DNA of 64,000 bases from Macrobrachium rosenbergii (Eukaryota > Arthropoda > Malacostraca > Decapoda > Palaemonidae): the NCBI RefSeq assembly GCF_040412425.1, contig NC_089756.1, forward strand, positions 7,998,726 through 8,062,725. Direction: 5' to 3'. The notes under the pieces were generated by a model that had not been told where the DNA came from, did no database searches, and saw nothing but the letters and a program-made list of their open reading frames with translations. Within the stretch, counting starts at the first letter, position 1. Each line of letters opens with the position of its first letter. Positions 33,713 through 46,020 of this stretch are shown piece by piece. Made by a program: the position numbers and the translations under genes.

Positions 33713-33888
33713 TTGATATGAGTTCCAGAAATTAATTTCTAATATTATTTTAATAAGAGAAAATTCATCATCAAAGCCTACCCATTTCAGCCGTTCGTCA
33801 TTAAAATAGAAATTTGTTATGTCCCTCTCAACACTGACAAATGGCACTTACCTGGGATCGGTTGGCCTCTGGTAGCTGTGCCGAGAAG

Positions 33889-33890
<2 letters not shown>

Positions 33891-33956
<66 letters not shown>
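33891..33956. repeat. (CT)n microsatellite
   Basis: Pure (CT)n, about 66 bp. Confidence 0.97.
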
Positions 33957-33957
<1 letters not shown>

Positions 33958-34005
33958 GGACTCAGTTCCTAATTCTAAAATACATGGATGGTTATCAAAC
34001 CCCAG

Positions 34006-34047
34006 TTACATTGATGAATTGTTGGGCCCAACAATTCATCAATGTAA
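34006..34047. repeat. Perfect 42-bp palindrome
   Basis: The left half is TTACATTGATGAATTGTTGG followed by G, and the right half is its exact reverse complement with no spacer. It is isolated, with no flanking microsatellite on the right. Confidence 0.97.
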
Positions 34048-35804
34048 AATGAATATAAACACGTTAGTTATGGAAACCCCATCAAAACGTAACCCCCAAA
34101 AAGTAAAAATCTCCCAGTCACGAAAAGAACATAATAAGTCGGAACTAATTCCCATCCCCCAATGAACGTCTCCTAAAAGTCCCATAATAACACCAAGTCT
34201 CTTTCTGAGCAACTTTAAAAAGTCATTGTCTTCGGTTCCCCTTATATGCCAAGATTAACTTATGACCATCCCTCTACATCACCATCACTTTCCACTATGG
34301 CTATATTGCACGCATATCTGTGTAGATGCGTGTCCACCTCAATTAGCCATGGTTCCACTGAAACATTCTGTACAAGAGAGGGAACCATCTCTGTTAAAAA
34401 AAAAAATCAAATATCACCAAAATCATCAACATACGGCAACACATCATATAAATGTCAGACAATGGTACAAGAATAATCACTAAAAAACAGTTCTGTAAAG
34501 GTTAGTAATTTTTCTAAGTCTTCTACTCACTCTCCAGCGAATGGGAATTCCAATCCCCAGCATGTCCAATACGTCCTTTTCGACTGACTTGTCCTGACAG
34601 AGTGAGCAATCCATCACAAGCCAATTTGCACCGAGTATTTCCGTAAAGCACGAACTGACTTATGTTTCTGTAACACACCCAAAAATCCGATTCGAACCGG
34701 ATTAAAAGGTTCCATGGAAACTTCCATCTTTGGACATGTGTTACTGTCTCTGGGCACTCTCCGAACAATGTTTGAATCACTGATGATCAATTGCTGACTC
34801 TCACAGGTGAATGTACGCTGAGCGCTGAATTAACAAACACATATCCCCACTTGTGAGGTTTGTTAAACATTGCAAGAGACCATGTGTCATGAGCATGTAC
34901 ACCAATTCCTACTTGCACAGGTGCACAAATTATGTATGATTCCTTTTCTTACTAAAACTCGTTTCCCGAATATGTAAGATTCCTTTCCTTACAAAAATCT
35001 GTTTCCCAGAGACATGAACGTCGTCCGTCAAACATTTCAGTCAACAGCCTTTTGGGAGATGATGCATAAGCTAAACCTTCCATTCTTGCAGCAATATTTT
35101 TTTTTTGAAGTCCAATAGCATGTGAAATCTTAAAAGCAAGATTCAGCCAGCTAAATATATCGAAACAGCGATTAGAATAGAGAAATATATGATGACCAGG
35201 AAAGTAACAAAGATTTTGCTGTTCTTGTAAATGCTATAATAATTACAGTATATAAAAGACAAAGAGGGTTTAAGCAATGGGCAGCCTGAGTATTTGGAAG
35301 GGGATGAATAATTAAGAAGACAAGAGAAAGGGAATATTTTGGGCGTCGGGCAAGAAACGCATAGTCACCCCCAACTCCCCTTTACTCCACCCCCATCAAA
35401 CCACCCCCAAGCCCCCCACTGTAGGCATCTTATTAACATGCGCTCGCTTCATACAGATTGCCAGAAAAAACTGAGGGGCAAAAAAAGAAAACGTTTACTT
35501 CCATTGCTGTCAGTTCAAGCCAGCCATGTGCTGGCACGGTCTCTTGCTCCTGAAACAGCCCGTAAAAATAAATTTTCACATAAGGGCCTGGAAATACTTG
35601 TACTTAATAATACCATACTTTAATCAGTTCATTAACATCTTCAAAATTACCCAAACACCACTTGCGGAAAAAAAAGTCTTTAATGCTTTCCTTCGGATTT
35701 TGATTAATTTTCGTCACGGTGGCTAAAAAAAAAGAAAATAAAAAAAGAATCCGTGAAGTCCAGCAATCGCAAAAAAAATTAAGGAAAATAAAAAATAAGT
35801 AGAA
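34048..35804. other. Unannotated DNA
   Basis: No recognisable gene. Short open frames have no known domains. Confidence 0.4.
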
Positions 35805-36230
35805 AATACGCCGATGTTTCTTCGGCGGAATCGAGTTTTCTGTACAGCTGCTACAGCGTATAATCAAGATTACCGAAAATAGATCTATCTTTCGGTGGTG
35901 TCGGTATAATAATGCTGTATAAGCCGCGGTCCATGAAACTTTAATGACCGCCCGGTGGTGGCCTATTTCTATATCGTTGCCAGAAGCACGATGATGGCAA
36001 ACTCTAGCCTCAAATAAAATAAAAACTACTGAGGAGGCTAGAGTGCTGCAATTTGGTATGTTTGATGATTGGTAGGTGGATGGTCAACATACCAATTTGC
36101 AGCCCTCTAGCCTCAGTACCTTTTAAGATCTGAGGGCGGACAGAAAAAAAGCGGACAGAAAAAAAAGTGCGGACAATAAACTGCGGACGGACAGACAAAG
36201 CCGGCACAGTAGTTTTCTTTTACAGAAAAC
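35805..36230 (+). repeat. Dispersed ~425-bp repeat with internal hairpins
   Basis: Starts with a hairpin (TACGCCGATGTTTCTTCGGCG), then TTTCGGTGGTGTCGGTATAA, CCCGGTGGTGGCCTA, and a 75-bp hairpin at about 36030-36111 whose arms read GGCTAGAGTGCTGCAATTTG and its complement (GCAGCCCTCTAGCC). It ends GCGGACGGACAGACAAAGCC and a T-rich stretch. I recognise this as a repeat spread through decapod DNA. It encodes no protein and its class is unclear. Confidence 0.75.
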
Positions 36231-36480
36231 TAAAAAGGATCAGTGAAGTACAACTATTTATTCTGTGAAGGCACCGCAAAAAAAGTAAAGAAAATATAAA
36301 AAAAAAGTATCCGTGAAGTACAACTACTCATTCTTAGAAGCCACGGCAAGAAAAATAAAGAATATAAAACATCAATGAAGTATGACTATTTATGCTGCGA
36401 AACCACTGAAAAAAAAGGATCAGTGAAGTACTGTACAACTAATTATTCCGAGAAGCCACAGCAAAAAAAGTAACAAAATA
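36231..36480 (+). repeat. Four diverged ~60-bp tandem units
   Basis: Each unit reads GGATCAGTGAAGTACAACTA, TTATTC.G.GAAGCCAC.GCAAAAAAAGTAA. A related piece occurs before the dispersed repeat at about 35745-35775, so the dispersed repeat may sit inside this array. Confidence 0.8.
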
Positions 36481-36828
36481 ACAAAATGCAACATTTTGTC
36501 TAACATTTCAGGATCCTGAAATGTTGCAGCATCCATCCTGCAGTTCAGGAGCGGCAATTGTAAAACTTGGTGATTATGAATTAGTTTAATGACGGCGATT
36601 AGATGTAGCTAACTTTCCGCGGAGTAATTGACCAATTTGATGTCGAGTAAACAACGAGAGCCCTTGCATCAAGTGCTTCCTACAGCCGTCATCATCATCA
36701 ACATCTTCACCGTCATCATTCAACATCCAACTCGCTAAAGCTGATGTTCTCTAAAGTGGGTAGGTTGTAACCAGGGGGATACTTGATTGTCGTTGGCCTA
36801 TGCAACAAATTATCGTAATATGTATGTA

Positions 36829-36958
<130 letters not shown>

Positions 36959-36995
36959 CTTTATCACATACACAATTGTTCTGTGCATTAGTATA

Positions 36996-37131
36996 ATTAC
37001 TAAAAGGATCTCATTCAAACTGGATGGTATCTAACGGAGTTTTTTATTCAGAAAAAGTTACAAGCTTTCTTGGACAAACAGTCCACATTATCAAGTATCC
37101 GTACCATCCAGTTTGAATGAGGTCCTTTTAG

Positions 37132-37135
<4 letters not shown>
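36996..37135. repeat. Inverted repeat, 34-bp arms, with Penelope-end-like loop
   Basis: The arms are 36996-37029 and 37102-37135 (ATTACTAAAAGGATCTCATT... and its complement with one mismatch). The 72-bp loop, read on the reverse strand, has TGATAATG, a hairpin TGGAC/GTCCA, AGAAAGC, AATAAA and GTTAGA. This is the same order as the PLE-2 3' end. (TA)n tracts flank both sides. Confidence 0.85.
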
Positions 37136-37212
<77 letters not shown>

Positions 37213-37220
37213 TATATAAG
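37134..37220. repeat. (TA)n microsatellite
   Basis: Begins at the right arm end of the inverted repeat. Confidence 0.97.
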
Positions 37221-37375
37221 CCTCTTGCAAACTAATGTCCATCACTTGCCAACTTTATGTATGACTCGGCAAGATCTTTGGACACCGGCTGTTTGAAGCC
37301 ACTAGCCGCAGTGGGGCTGGCAATGTCATCCCAATATGATAATGAGAATCGGAAGGATGTTACTTTCTAGAGCCA

Positions 37376-37479
37376 CCCATTAAAAAGGGAAAAAGGCGTA
37401 TAGGTGCATATAACAATAAATGAATAAACCCATTAAAAAGGGAAAAGGCATAAATATAACAATAAATGAATAAATAGAG

Positions 37480-37547
<68 letters not shown>

Positions 37548-37548
37548 T
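37376..37548 (+). repeat. Duplicated 50-bp unit followed by (TA)n
   Basis: CCATTAAAAAGGGAAAA...AACAATAAATGAATAAA occurs twice (37377-37427 and 37429-37476). (TA)n follows at 37486-37546. Confidence 0.9.
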
Positions 37549-37849
37549 TCGTCAATGGACATCTAACTAGGTTACGTCAAACAGGAAGTATTTTGTAAAC
37601 TTGGGGTTATTAATGGCCAAACCTACATGTTTATATAATATCAAATATCAAAATGAAAGCGGTAGACTATGTTTTTTTTTATGAGACCTGATAGGACTGT
37701 GGTTGTCTAATTATGTATTTGTAAAGTTGTGTACCTGTAATATAGCATACATAATACATAATAGCCAAACTTCAAGTAGAGATTGTAAGAAATCTCTGAA
37801 TTCCACTAAATCACATCATCTGATCATGTGAACTATTTCCTGAAATGAA

Positions 37850-38160
37850 GTTGATGAAGAGCGAATAAACATTTTTGTGTAACGTTTGAAACGAAGATAT
37901 ACCATATCAAATTAATCTAATAAAAGAACAGCGTTACGAAAATTGACGGCTAAAAAATACTGAAAGCCAAACCATATATAAATGATAATGAAATTAATAT
38001 GGATAAACATTTTTGTGAAGCGTCTGAAACGAAAAGATATACCACATAAATGTTTGAATCAAATTAATTTGACAAGAGAACAGTGTTAAGAAAACTGACT
38101 CCTGAAAACAGTATCGAAAGCCAAACCCTACATAAATGATAATGAAATTAATATGAAATT
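37850..38160 (+). repeat. Tandem duplication, ~145-bp unit
   Basis: Both units contain AAACATTTTTGTG.A.CGT, TGAAACGAA.AGATATACCA, AATTAAT.T.A.AA.AGAACAG, GAAAGCCAAACC and AAATGATAATGAAATTAATA. Confidence 0.9.
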
Positions 38161-38227
38161 ATTGTACTGGTGCATGAATCTATTAGGAAAAGAGGTACCA
38201 ATGTCACATTGTAGTCACTCAGATAAA

Positions 38228-38480
38228 TACAGGCGTCAATAACCTCGATGTTGCGACGCCAGTTTTAGCCACCATAAATCAATCACTCAATTGGAAGCAT
38301 AAGCAGAATAACAGAGCTCCTCCCACCCTACACCGCGCACCCCCACCCCTTCAAAAAAAAAGGGACAAAGAAAAGATGCATCGTTAGCGACGCAAGTTTT
38401 AGTCACCATAATTCAAACAATCAATCGGTAGAATCCAAAAAAGACTAACAGAGCTTCTCCCACCTGTTCGTCCCCTCCAA
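38228..38480 (+). repeat. Tandem duplication, ~150-bp unit
   Basis: Both copies contain GCGACGC.AGTTTTAG.CACC, CAATCA.T.GG.AG, and ACAGAGCT.CTCCCACC. Confidence 0.85.
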
Positions 38481-38626
38481 ACCCCGCCCACCCCCTCCCC
38501 TTGCCCCAAAATTAAAAAAAACCTCCTCTCCCCCAAAAATAAAATACCCTCCCCCCAAAATAAAATACCCTCCTACTCCCCCAAGAATAAAAAGACCCTC
38601 TCCCTCGCCCCTAAAAAATTAAAAAA
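38462..38626. repeat. C-rich repeat tract
   Basis: Repeated CCCCCAAAATAAAATACCCT and related pieces. The reverse strand has many runs of three or more G and could form G-quadruplexes. Confidence 0.85.
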
Positions 38627-38797
38627 GAAGCATCGTTAGAGAAATCATCTCTTTGATCATACTTACATATCAATGAGATTAATGATGCTTGCCTTCAATC
38701 AAAATCCCTCCATCGAGAACCTGCTAAACCAATATCGCCGGATCATTACTTGTGGAGGGGCAATTAGCTCGCTTAATTGGGGGAGATTTTCGTAGCT

Positions 38798-38832
38798 GGG
38801 GGGGGGAGGGAGGGGAGGAGGGGGAGGAGGAG
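38798..38832. repeat. G-rich tract
   Basis: GGGGGGGGGAGGGAGGGGAG followed by more GGGGGAGGAGG on the plus strand. It satisfies a simple four-G-run pattern. Confidence 0.9.
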
Positions 38833-38994
38833 CTTGTGACGTCGCAGAGCCGAAGGTTAAGTGGAGGCTTTCAGAGGAAAAACGGCTTATCTGGATCACG
38901 GGAACCTCTAACTACGATGTCGCGATAATTGTGATTCACTGTCGTCGTTAATACGTGGAAAGTTGTCGGTGACACTTATTGGGTAGGTTTCCTT

Positions 38995-40255
38995 TACTAC
39001 ATAAATTTGATAGGTTCATTTATAGAATAAATTCAGTATGTTTCTTAATAAAATAAATTTAATATGTTTTATTTATTAAGTAAATTTGATAGGTTCATTT
39101 ATAGAATAAATTCAGTATGTTTATTTATAAAATAAATTTAATGGGTTTCATTTATTAAATAAATTTGACAGGTTCATTTATAGAATAAATTTAGTATGTT
39201 TATCTAAAAAATAAATTTAATGGGTTTTATTTGTTAAATAAATTTGATAGGTTCATTTATAGAATAAATTTAGTATGTTTATTTATAAAATAAATTTAAT
39301 GGGCTTTATTTATTAAATTTGATAGGTTCATTTATAGAATAAATTTAGTATGTTTATTTATAAAGTAAATTTAATGTGTTTTATTTATTGAATACATTTT
39401 ATAGGTTCATTTATAGAATAAATTCAATATGTTTATTTATAAAATAAATTTGAAAGGTTCATTTATGGAATAAATTTCATGTTTATTTATAAAATAAATT
39501 TGATCGTTTTTTTTAAATATATTTGATGGGTTTATTTATAGAATAAATCTGATAGGTTGTAAAAAAATTTTCTAGCTTTATAAATTTGACAGATTTATAT
39601 ATTTACAAAATAAATCTGATATTATAGAGTAAATTTGACAGGTTTAATTATATACTGAATTTGATAGGTTTTATTTATAGAATAAATTTGATAGGCTTAT
39701 TCATAAATTAAATTTGATAGGTTCATTTATGGAATAAACTTCATACATTTATTTATAAAATAAAATTGATGGGTTTATTTATAGAATAAATCTGATAGGT
39801 TATAACAAAATTTTCTAGTTTTATAAATCTGATATTGTAGAGTAAATGTGACAGGTTATTTATATACTGAATTTGATAGGTTTTATTTATAGAATAAATT
39901 TGATAGGTTTATTTATAAATTAAATTTGATAGGTTTATTTATAGAATAAATTTGACATTTTTTTTATTAAATAAATTTGATAGGTTTATTTATAAAATAC
40001 ATTTCATAGGTTTCTTTATAAAATAAATTTCATGGGTTTATTTATAAATTAAATTTTATGTTTATTTATAGAATAAATTTATAAAATAAATCTGATACGT
40101 TTATTTACAAAATAAATTTGATAGATTAACTTATAAAACAAAAGCGATAAGTTTCTTTACAAAATAAATTTGACAGCCTTATTTTAAAAAAATTAGTAGG
40201 CTTATTTACAAAATAAATTTGATAGGTTTCTTTTATAAAATACATGACTTATTTA
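38995..40255 (+). repeat. AT-rich minisatellite, ~27-bp unit with ~80-bp higher order at the left
   Basis: The unit is AAATAAATTTGATAGGTTTA then TTTATAG. The first 400 bp show a three-unit period: GATAGGTTCATTTATAG, then CAGTATGTTTATTTATA, then TAATGGGTTTTATTTATTA. The right part is less ordered. About 45 units in all. Confidence 0.93.
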
Positions 40256-40322
40256 GGTTCAAAGAACATTATTTTAAAGCCTCATTATTATCGCCGTAAA
40301 ACGGAATCATAATCCAAAAGCC

Positions 40323-40323
<1 letters not shown>

Positions 40324-40388
<65 letters not shown>
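40324..40388. repeat. (GA)n microsatellite
   Basis: Pure (GA)n, 64 bp. Confidence 0.97.
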
Positions 40389-40389
<1 letters not shown>

Positions 40390-40647
40390 TGTCGCAGCTA
40401 TTAGAAAGGATTAGAAATCTCTCGTCTCTAAGCTTTCCTCAGATACAGGAGAGCAACATCACCTGATATCCTAACTTGTTCAGACTAACTCTAAGCGGAT
40501 TATTAACGTTGCCGTATTCCAAACATTTTCCCATGATTATATCAACGATATGTAATGAGTAACAAACGTTGCGAAAAACGACCGAGCATTATTTCAATTT
40601 TTAATCACCAGATGGCGTACACAACGAATTATGTGATCGCCATGACG

Positions 40648-40650
40648 CGG

Positions 40651-40713
<63 letters not shown>
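40648..40713. repeat. (ATT)n tail of LINE-B copy 3
   Basis: On the reverse strand this is the AAT tail directly downstream of the LINE-B 3' end. Confidence 0.93.
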
Positions 40714-40715
<2 letters not shown>

Positions 40716-40716
<1 letters not shown>

Positions 40717-41095
40717 AAGATGAACACTATTCGTATGGAACAAGCCCACAGAGGCCACTGACTTGAAATTCAAGATTCTGAAGAATATGGTGCTCATTAG
40801 AAAGAGTAACAGAAGGTAAAGGAAAACACAGAAAGAAGAGATCACTTATAAAAAAAAAATAAAAAAATATATTAACAAATTAATAAATAAATAGAAAAAG
40901 AATGTAAGTAAATTATTATAATACAAGGAAAATTGCACTAGAACAGTGATGCATTGCATCCTCGCTTAAACTTGTGAAGTTCCAATTGCACGACATCCTC
41001 CTCAGGAGACTGTTCCACAGTCCAACGGCGTGAGGAGGAATAAAGGACCTCTGGAACTGGGAAGTTCGAAAGTGAGAAGCATTTCCTGCCCATAG
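40716..41095 (-). mobile_element. LINE-B 3' end, copy 3, 5'-truncated
   Basis: The reverse strand reads SNFPVPEVLYSSSRRWTVEQ and EEDVVQLELHKFKRGCNASL, the counterpart of the TAVLWNSLPEDIVQL end in copy 1 but with a small shift, and then the 3' UTR (AAGAAGAGATCACTTATA on the plus strand) and the AAT tail. Confidence 0.82.
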
Positions 41096-41154
41096 CTAAT
41101 GACGAGAACGGCCGACGACTTTCAACGGTGTTCCGAAAATGGCGTAAACAGAAT

Positions 41155-41450
41155 AGAAAAGAATAGAATTGAGGCCAAAGCCAAGAGCTGGGACCTATGG
41201 GGCCATTCAGCGCTGAAAGGAAAATTGAAAGTAAGGTGTGAAAGGTGTGAAAGGAGGAAACGCATGCAGTTGTACTGTGAAACAATTGTTAGGAGAGAGT
41301 GGAAAGTAAGATGGCAGAAAAGAGAATATGAACGGAGGTATAGTAAAGGGAATGAATGTGGTTGCAGCTAGAGGCCGAAGGGACACTGCAAAATAATGCC
41401 TACAGTGCATCGCACGAGGTGCACTGACGGCACTACCCCTCCTACGGAAG
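41155..41450 (+). repeat. Dispersed SINE-like repeat, copy 5
   Basis: Nearly complete: GGCCAAAGCCAAGAGCTGGG, GGCCATTCAGCGCTGAAAGG, GTTGCAGCTAGAGGCCGAAG, and the tail ATCGCACGAGGTGCACTGAC plus GGCACTACCCCTCCTACGG. Confidence 0.92.
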
Positions 41451-41755
41451 AAAAAATGGCGTGATTCCAAAACGACATAATTCCACCTGGTATTTAATTA
41501 CGCTTCGGTCCCGCCACTCCTATCAAAGGATCCACGGCTTTAATAGGATTAATAACCGTTAATTTGATCTTTCTTTTCTTCGGGTCTCATTATTATCAGC
41601 CTCTGCTTCATTTCACTCGGAAATTTTTTTCCCTCTCCGGCATGTTCACCTGCTCGTCGCTGATGTCAGCAGTGATGGTCGATGTATTCATTAAATGCCG
41701 AGAAAATTTGGCTGGGTCTCTTCCTTTTGAAACGTTTACAAATTCGAACCGATTT
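41451..41755. other. Unannotated spacer
   Basis: No feature recognised. Confidence 0.4.
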
Positions 41756-42133
<378 letters not shown>

Positions 42134-42249
42134 CATAAATGTACATGTGTGTGCGTGTGTGTGTGTTTGTAGAAACATATAAAACTTCCTTTATTTAAGG
42201 ATGTTTTTAGCCAGTTCTTGTAACCAAAACTGTCGTATTTTTGACGAGT

Positions 42250-42250
42250 G

Positions 42251-42318
<68 letters not shown>
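42250..42318. repeat. (CT)n microsatellite
   Basis: Pure (CT)n, 68 bp. Confidence 0.97.
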
Positions 42319-42322
<4 letters not shown>

Positions 42323-42630
42323 CGTGCCTTTTAACAGTAAGTACGCAAATCTTAGGGAAAATTTTTACTCCGTTAGAACAAAACACATACAGTACTTTCC
42401 TTTCATTTCGAATTTCACGAACAACTTCTGTTGTCAGTATCGTAATTATCAGTCATTATCCCTATTACTGTACTGTTCGAATATAAAAGCATAAATCCCC
42501 ACAGCTTTAGAGCCGAAATATCAATGAGGATTTAAGTCAGTCCAAAATAGCAATATGTTTCACAGAAAACCACCACTAGACGTATCCGAGAATTCTGGAT
42601 CAAAGAACATCACCTGTCCGAAATTTTCAT

Positions 42631-42673
42631 TTGGGGGGGAGGAGGAGGAGGAGGAGGAGGAGGAGGAGGAGGA
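42631..42673. repeat. (GGA)n microsatellite
   Basis: G8 followed by (AGG)n. Confidence 0.95.
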
Positions 42674-42904
42674 ATAATGCATCGAAAATTCGGTCAGATA
42701 TTCGCCCGCGGCAAATCCATCATCAGTTATCGACATTCGAGAAAATGCACCGCACGAGAGAGGAGCCGAATGCCAGTGATATATTGTGGGGGACGTTTCC
42801 CCAATAAAGAAAGCATTCGCGTTTCTGTCGCCCAAGTTGAACAGGAGGACATTTCTGACCTTGATCAATCTGATGGCGACCTAAGAAGCTACTGGAATTG
42901 GCAT

Positions 42905-43210
42905 TGAAATATAGAATTTAGGCCAAAGGCCAAGAGCTGGGGCCCATGAGGCCATTCAGCGCTGTAAGGTAAATTAAGAGTCAAGGAGGTTGTAAAGGTG
43001 TAACAGGAGGAAAACATCGCAGTTGCACTATGAAACAATTGTTAGCAGAGGGTGGAAAGTAAGATGGACGAAAGAGAATACGAATGAAGGTGCAGTAGAA
43101 GGAATGCAAGGGGTTGCAGCTAGATGCAGAAGGAACGCTGCGAAGACCCTCGAGTAATGCCTAAAGTGCACGCATGAGGTGCACTGATGTCACCACCCCC
43201 ATAAGAGGCC
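42905..43210 (+). repeat. Dispersed SINE-like repeat, copy 6
   Basis: Full-length: ATAGAATTTAGGCCAAAGGC, GCCATTCAGCGCTGTAAGG, AACAATTGTTAGCAGAGGGT, and the tail GCATGAGGTGCACTGATGTC. Confidence 0.93.
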
Positions 43211-44005
43211 TAAAAACCTATTGCTTTTTTCTTTCTCTGATTCTGTCGTTAATTTTGAGACAATGCAACTTTCTGCAGAAAAATAGTGCAATAGTCCCTC
43301 TGACAGTGAAGAAATCAATACTAATGTTAGTGTAAATATATATTTGAAAAAACAGAGCAACAGTCACTCTCAATGGTGAAGAGATCCAGCAGTCAAGAGG
43401 GGTAGAGTGATAGTGAACAGAACTGTTTTTCTCTGACGACACCTCAGTTTAGGGAACACAGATTACGGCTCGATAAAAACGACTTATACTTCTATAGTCA
43501 GTCCAAAGGAAAAACTAATAGCTTCCTTTTAAAATAAGACGGTGTGTGGCAGTGACTAATATAAAAGTATCATAATCACAAGTCTCTAAAACAGTCACTA
43601 AAAATCTACAATGACGTCAGTGTAAATGTTTATTTACATATATACAGTACAGCTACAGCTGCCTAGAACCTGGAGAATCGAGCAGGTTCTCGAAAGCTTT
43701 CGCTGTATGTCCTTTCTTTTGAATATTTACTCATTCTTACGTCATTGTAGATTTTTTAGTCACCATTTTAGTGACGCTTGTGATTATGAGATTTTTGTAA
43801 TAGGCTCTGTCACGCATCGCCTTGTATTAACAGGAAACTCTATACGCTGTCCGGTTGGACTAACGTAAGTATATATCGTTTTAATCGATCTATTATCTGT
43901 ACTCCGTTAAAATGAGGTATCTCCAGAGGTAAATAATTCTAGTCACTTTGACGCTGGCCCCCTAACGGCTTAATAACGAACTCCCGGACAAAAAATTGAA
44001 TTGGA
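43211..44005. other. Unannotated DNA
   Basis: Short phrases recur (AGTCACTAAAAATCTACAAT and its complement near 43735-43770; CAGTCACTCT), hinting at an imperfect inverted repeat, but no gene is seen. Confidence 0.4.
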
Positions 44006-44009
44006 ATTG

Positions 44010-44305
44010 GAATATAAAATTTAGACCAACGGCCAAGAGCTGGTCATCCAGCGCTGAAAGGGAAACTGAGAATAAAAGGTTTTAAAAGTGTAACAGGAGA
44101 AAAACCTCGCAGTTGCACTATGAAAAATTGTTAGGAGATGGTGGAAAGTATGATGGAGGAAAGAGTATGTGAATGGAGACATTGTAAAACGGATGAAAGA
44201 GGTTGCAGCTATGGACAGAGGGGACGCTGCAAAGAACCTAAAGTAATGCCTACAATGCACCGCAAGAGGTGCCATGACGGCAACTATCCTTCTACGGGCA
44301 AAAAC
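44010..44305 (+). repeat. Dispersed SINE-like repeat, copy 7
   Basis: Full-length apart from a 15-bp loss in the ACCTATGAGG segment. It retains AAAAACCTCGCAGTTGCACT, GTTGCAGCTATGGACAGAGG and CACCGCAAGAGGTGCCATGA. Confidence 0.92.
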
Positions 44306-44667
44306 CAACTTCATATGGTTGTATTAGAATACTTTAGCAACGTACAGAAAGAGCTGCTGTTGCGTCAGCGTCAAACTTATTTGTCAATAATCACCCTTGC
44401 GTCGAGTCTCCAACAGGAGGAAAACACGCATTCATATTAATCACTGGTAACCCAGGGCGACCGACGACGGGGGTTATCTAAATCTACAGATGATAAGTGG
44501 AGATGAAAGTTGACTGAATTGAGGACTGGAATGATTCCATTTGCATAGAAATTAATAGACGGGACGGGAGAGATTCCGAATTGGTAATTCCATTAATAAC
44601 CTTTGGAGAAGATCTATAGTCGGACCCCGCTGAGTGTTCCTTGTCTTTTTTTTTTTTTAGGAGGGTT

Positions 44668-44735
44668 AGAAGAAGAAGAAGAAGAAGAAGAAGAAGAAGA
44701 AGAAGAAGAAGAAGAAGAAGAAGAAGAAGAAGAAG
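44668..44735. repeat. (GAA)n microsatellite
   Basis: About 68 bp of pure (GAA)n after a T11 run. Purine-only on the plus strand. Confidence 0.97.
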
Positions 44736-45044
44736 GAGTAACAATCGCAGGAGCTGCCGATGTGTTTTTTATTTTATTTCCTGTTTATCTGAATGCGAGT
44801 TCTGATTGCCATTTGAATGTTACCATTACTTACTGAAAGTGCAAGCTATTTGTTGTCAGGATGGAGGTACTTTATTAGTCAACCGTATATTAGAGAAATA
44901 TTAAAGCGAGGGAAATGCAGAGTATCCCAAACAGCCAGGGGAGATGAAGAGAGAGTCGGAAAATGAGGAAAGAAATGAATGATCGGAGAGCGGATGTAAT
45001 TTTGACTATATGATTTGTAGTCTGAAAATCATTCAGTCATAACT

Positions 45045-46020
45045 GAACAGAAATTAATCCGAACATTTTTGGGATTTACGATTAATAAATGTACAGAAGT
45101 TATTCCAAATATTTCTTGGATATATGATTCATAACTGAAAAAAAATAATCTAAATACTTCTTGGATACACAGTTCATAACTGTACAGAAGTTAATCCAAA
45201 TATTTCTTGGACATAAGATTCAAAATTGTACGGAAATTAATCCGAATATTTCTTGGATTTATCATTAACAACTGTACAGAAATTAATCAAAATATTTCTT
45301 AGATTTATGATTAACAAATGCAAAGAAATTAATCCAAACATTTCTTTATATATGATTCGTAAATAAACAGAAATTAATCACAATATTTCTTGAATGTCAG
45401 ATTAATAACCGTGCAGAAATTAATCCAAATATATCTTGGACATTGTTCAAAATTATACAGAAATTGATCCAAATATTTCTTGAGTAATACATGATTCATA
45501 ACTACAGAAATTAATCCGAATTTTTCTTGGACATAAGATTAAAAACTGTTCAAAAATTAATCCAAATATTTTTTGGGAAATGAATCACAATTGTACTGAA
45601 ACTAATCCAAATATTTTTTGGAAATTATTCAAAATTGAACTGAAATTAATCCAAATATTTTTTTTAAATTACTCAAAATTGTACTGAAACTAATCCAAAT
45701 ACTTTTTGGAAATTAGTCTAAATATTTTTTTGGAAATTATTCAAAACTGTACTGAAATTAATCCAAATACTTTTTAGAAATTATTCACAGTTGTACTGAA
45801 ACTAATCCAAATATTTGTTGGAAATTATTAAAAATTGTACTGAAATTAATCTAAATATTTTTTGGAAATTATTCAAAATTGTACTGAAATTAATCCAAAT
45901 ACTTTTTGGAAATTATTCAAAATTGCACTAAAACTAATCCAAATACATTTTTTTGGGAAATTATTCACAATTGTACTAAAATTAATCCAAATATTTCTTT
46001 ATGTATAATTCATAACTGTA
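45045..46020 (+). repeat. AT-rich minisatellite, ~44-bp unit shrinking to ~40 bp
   Basis: The left units read AACTGTACAGAAATTAATCC, AAATATTTCTTGGAT and a variable ATATGATTCAT. From about 45560 the units shorten to CTGAAATTAATCCAAATA, TTTTTTGGAAATTATTCAAA and ATTGTA. There are about twenty-two units in all, so two sub-families lie side by side. Confidence 0.93.
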
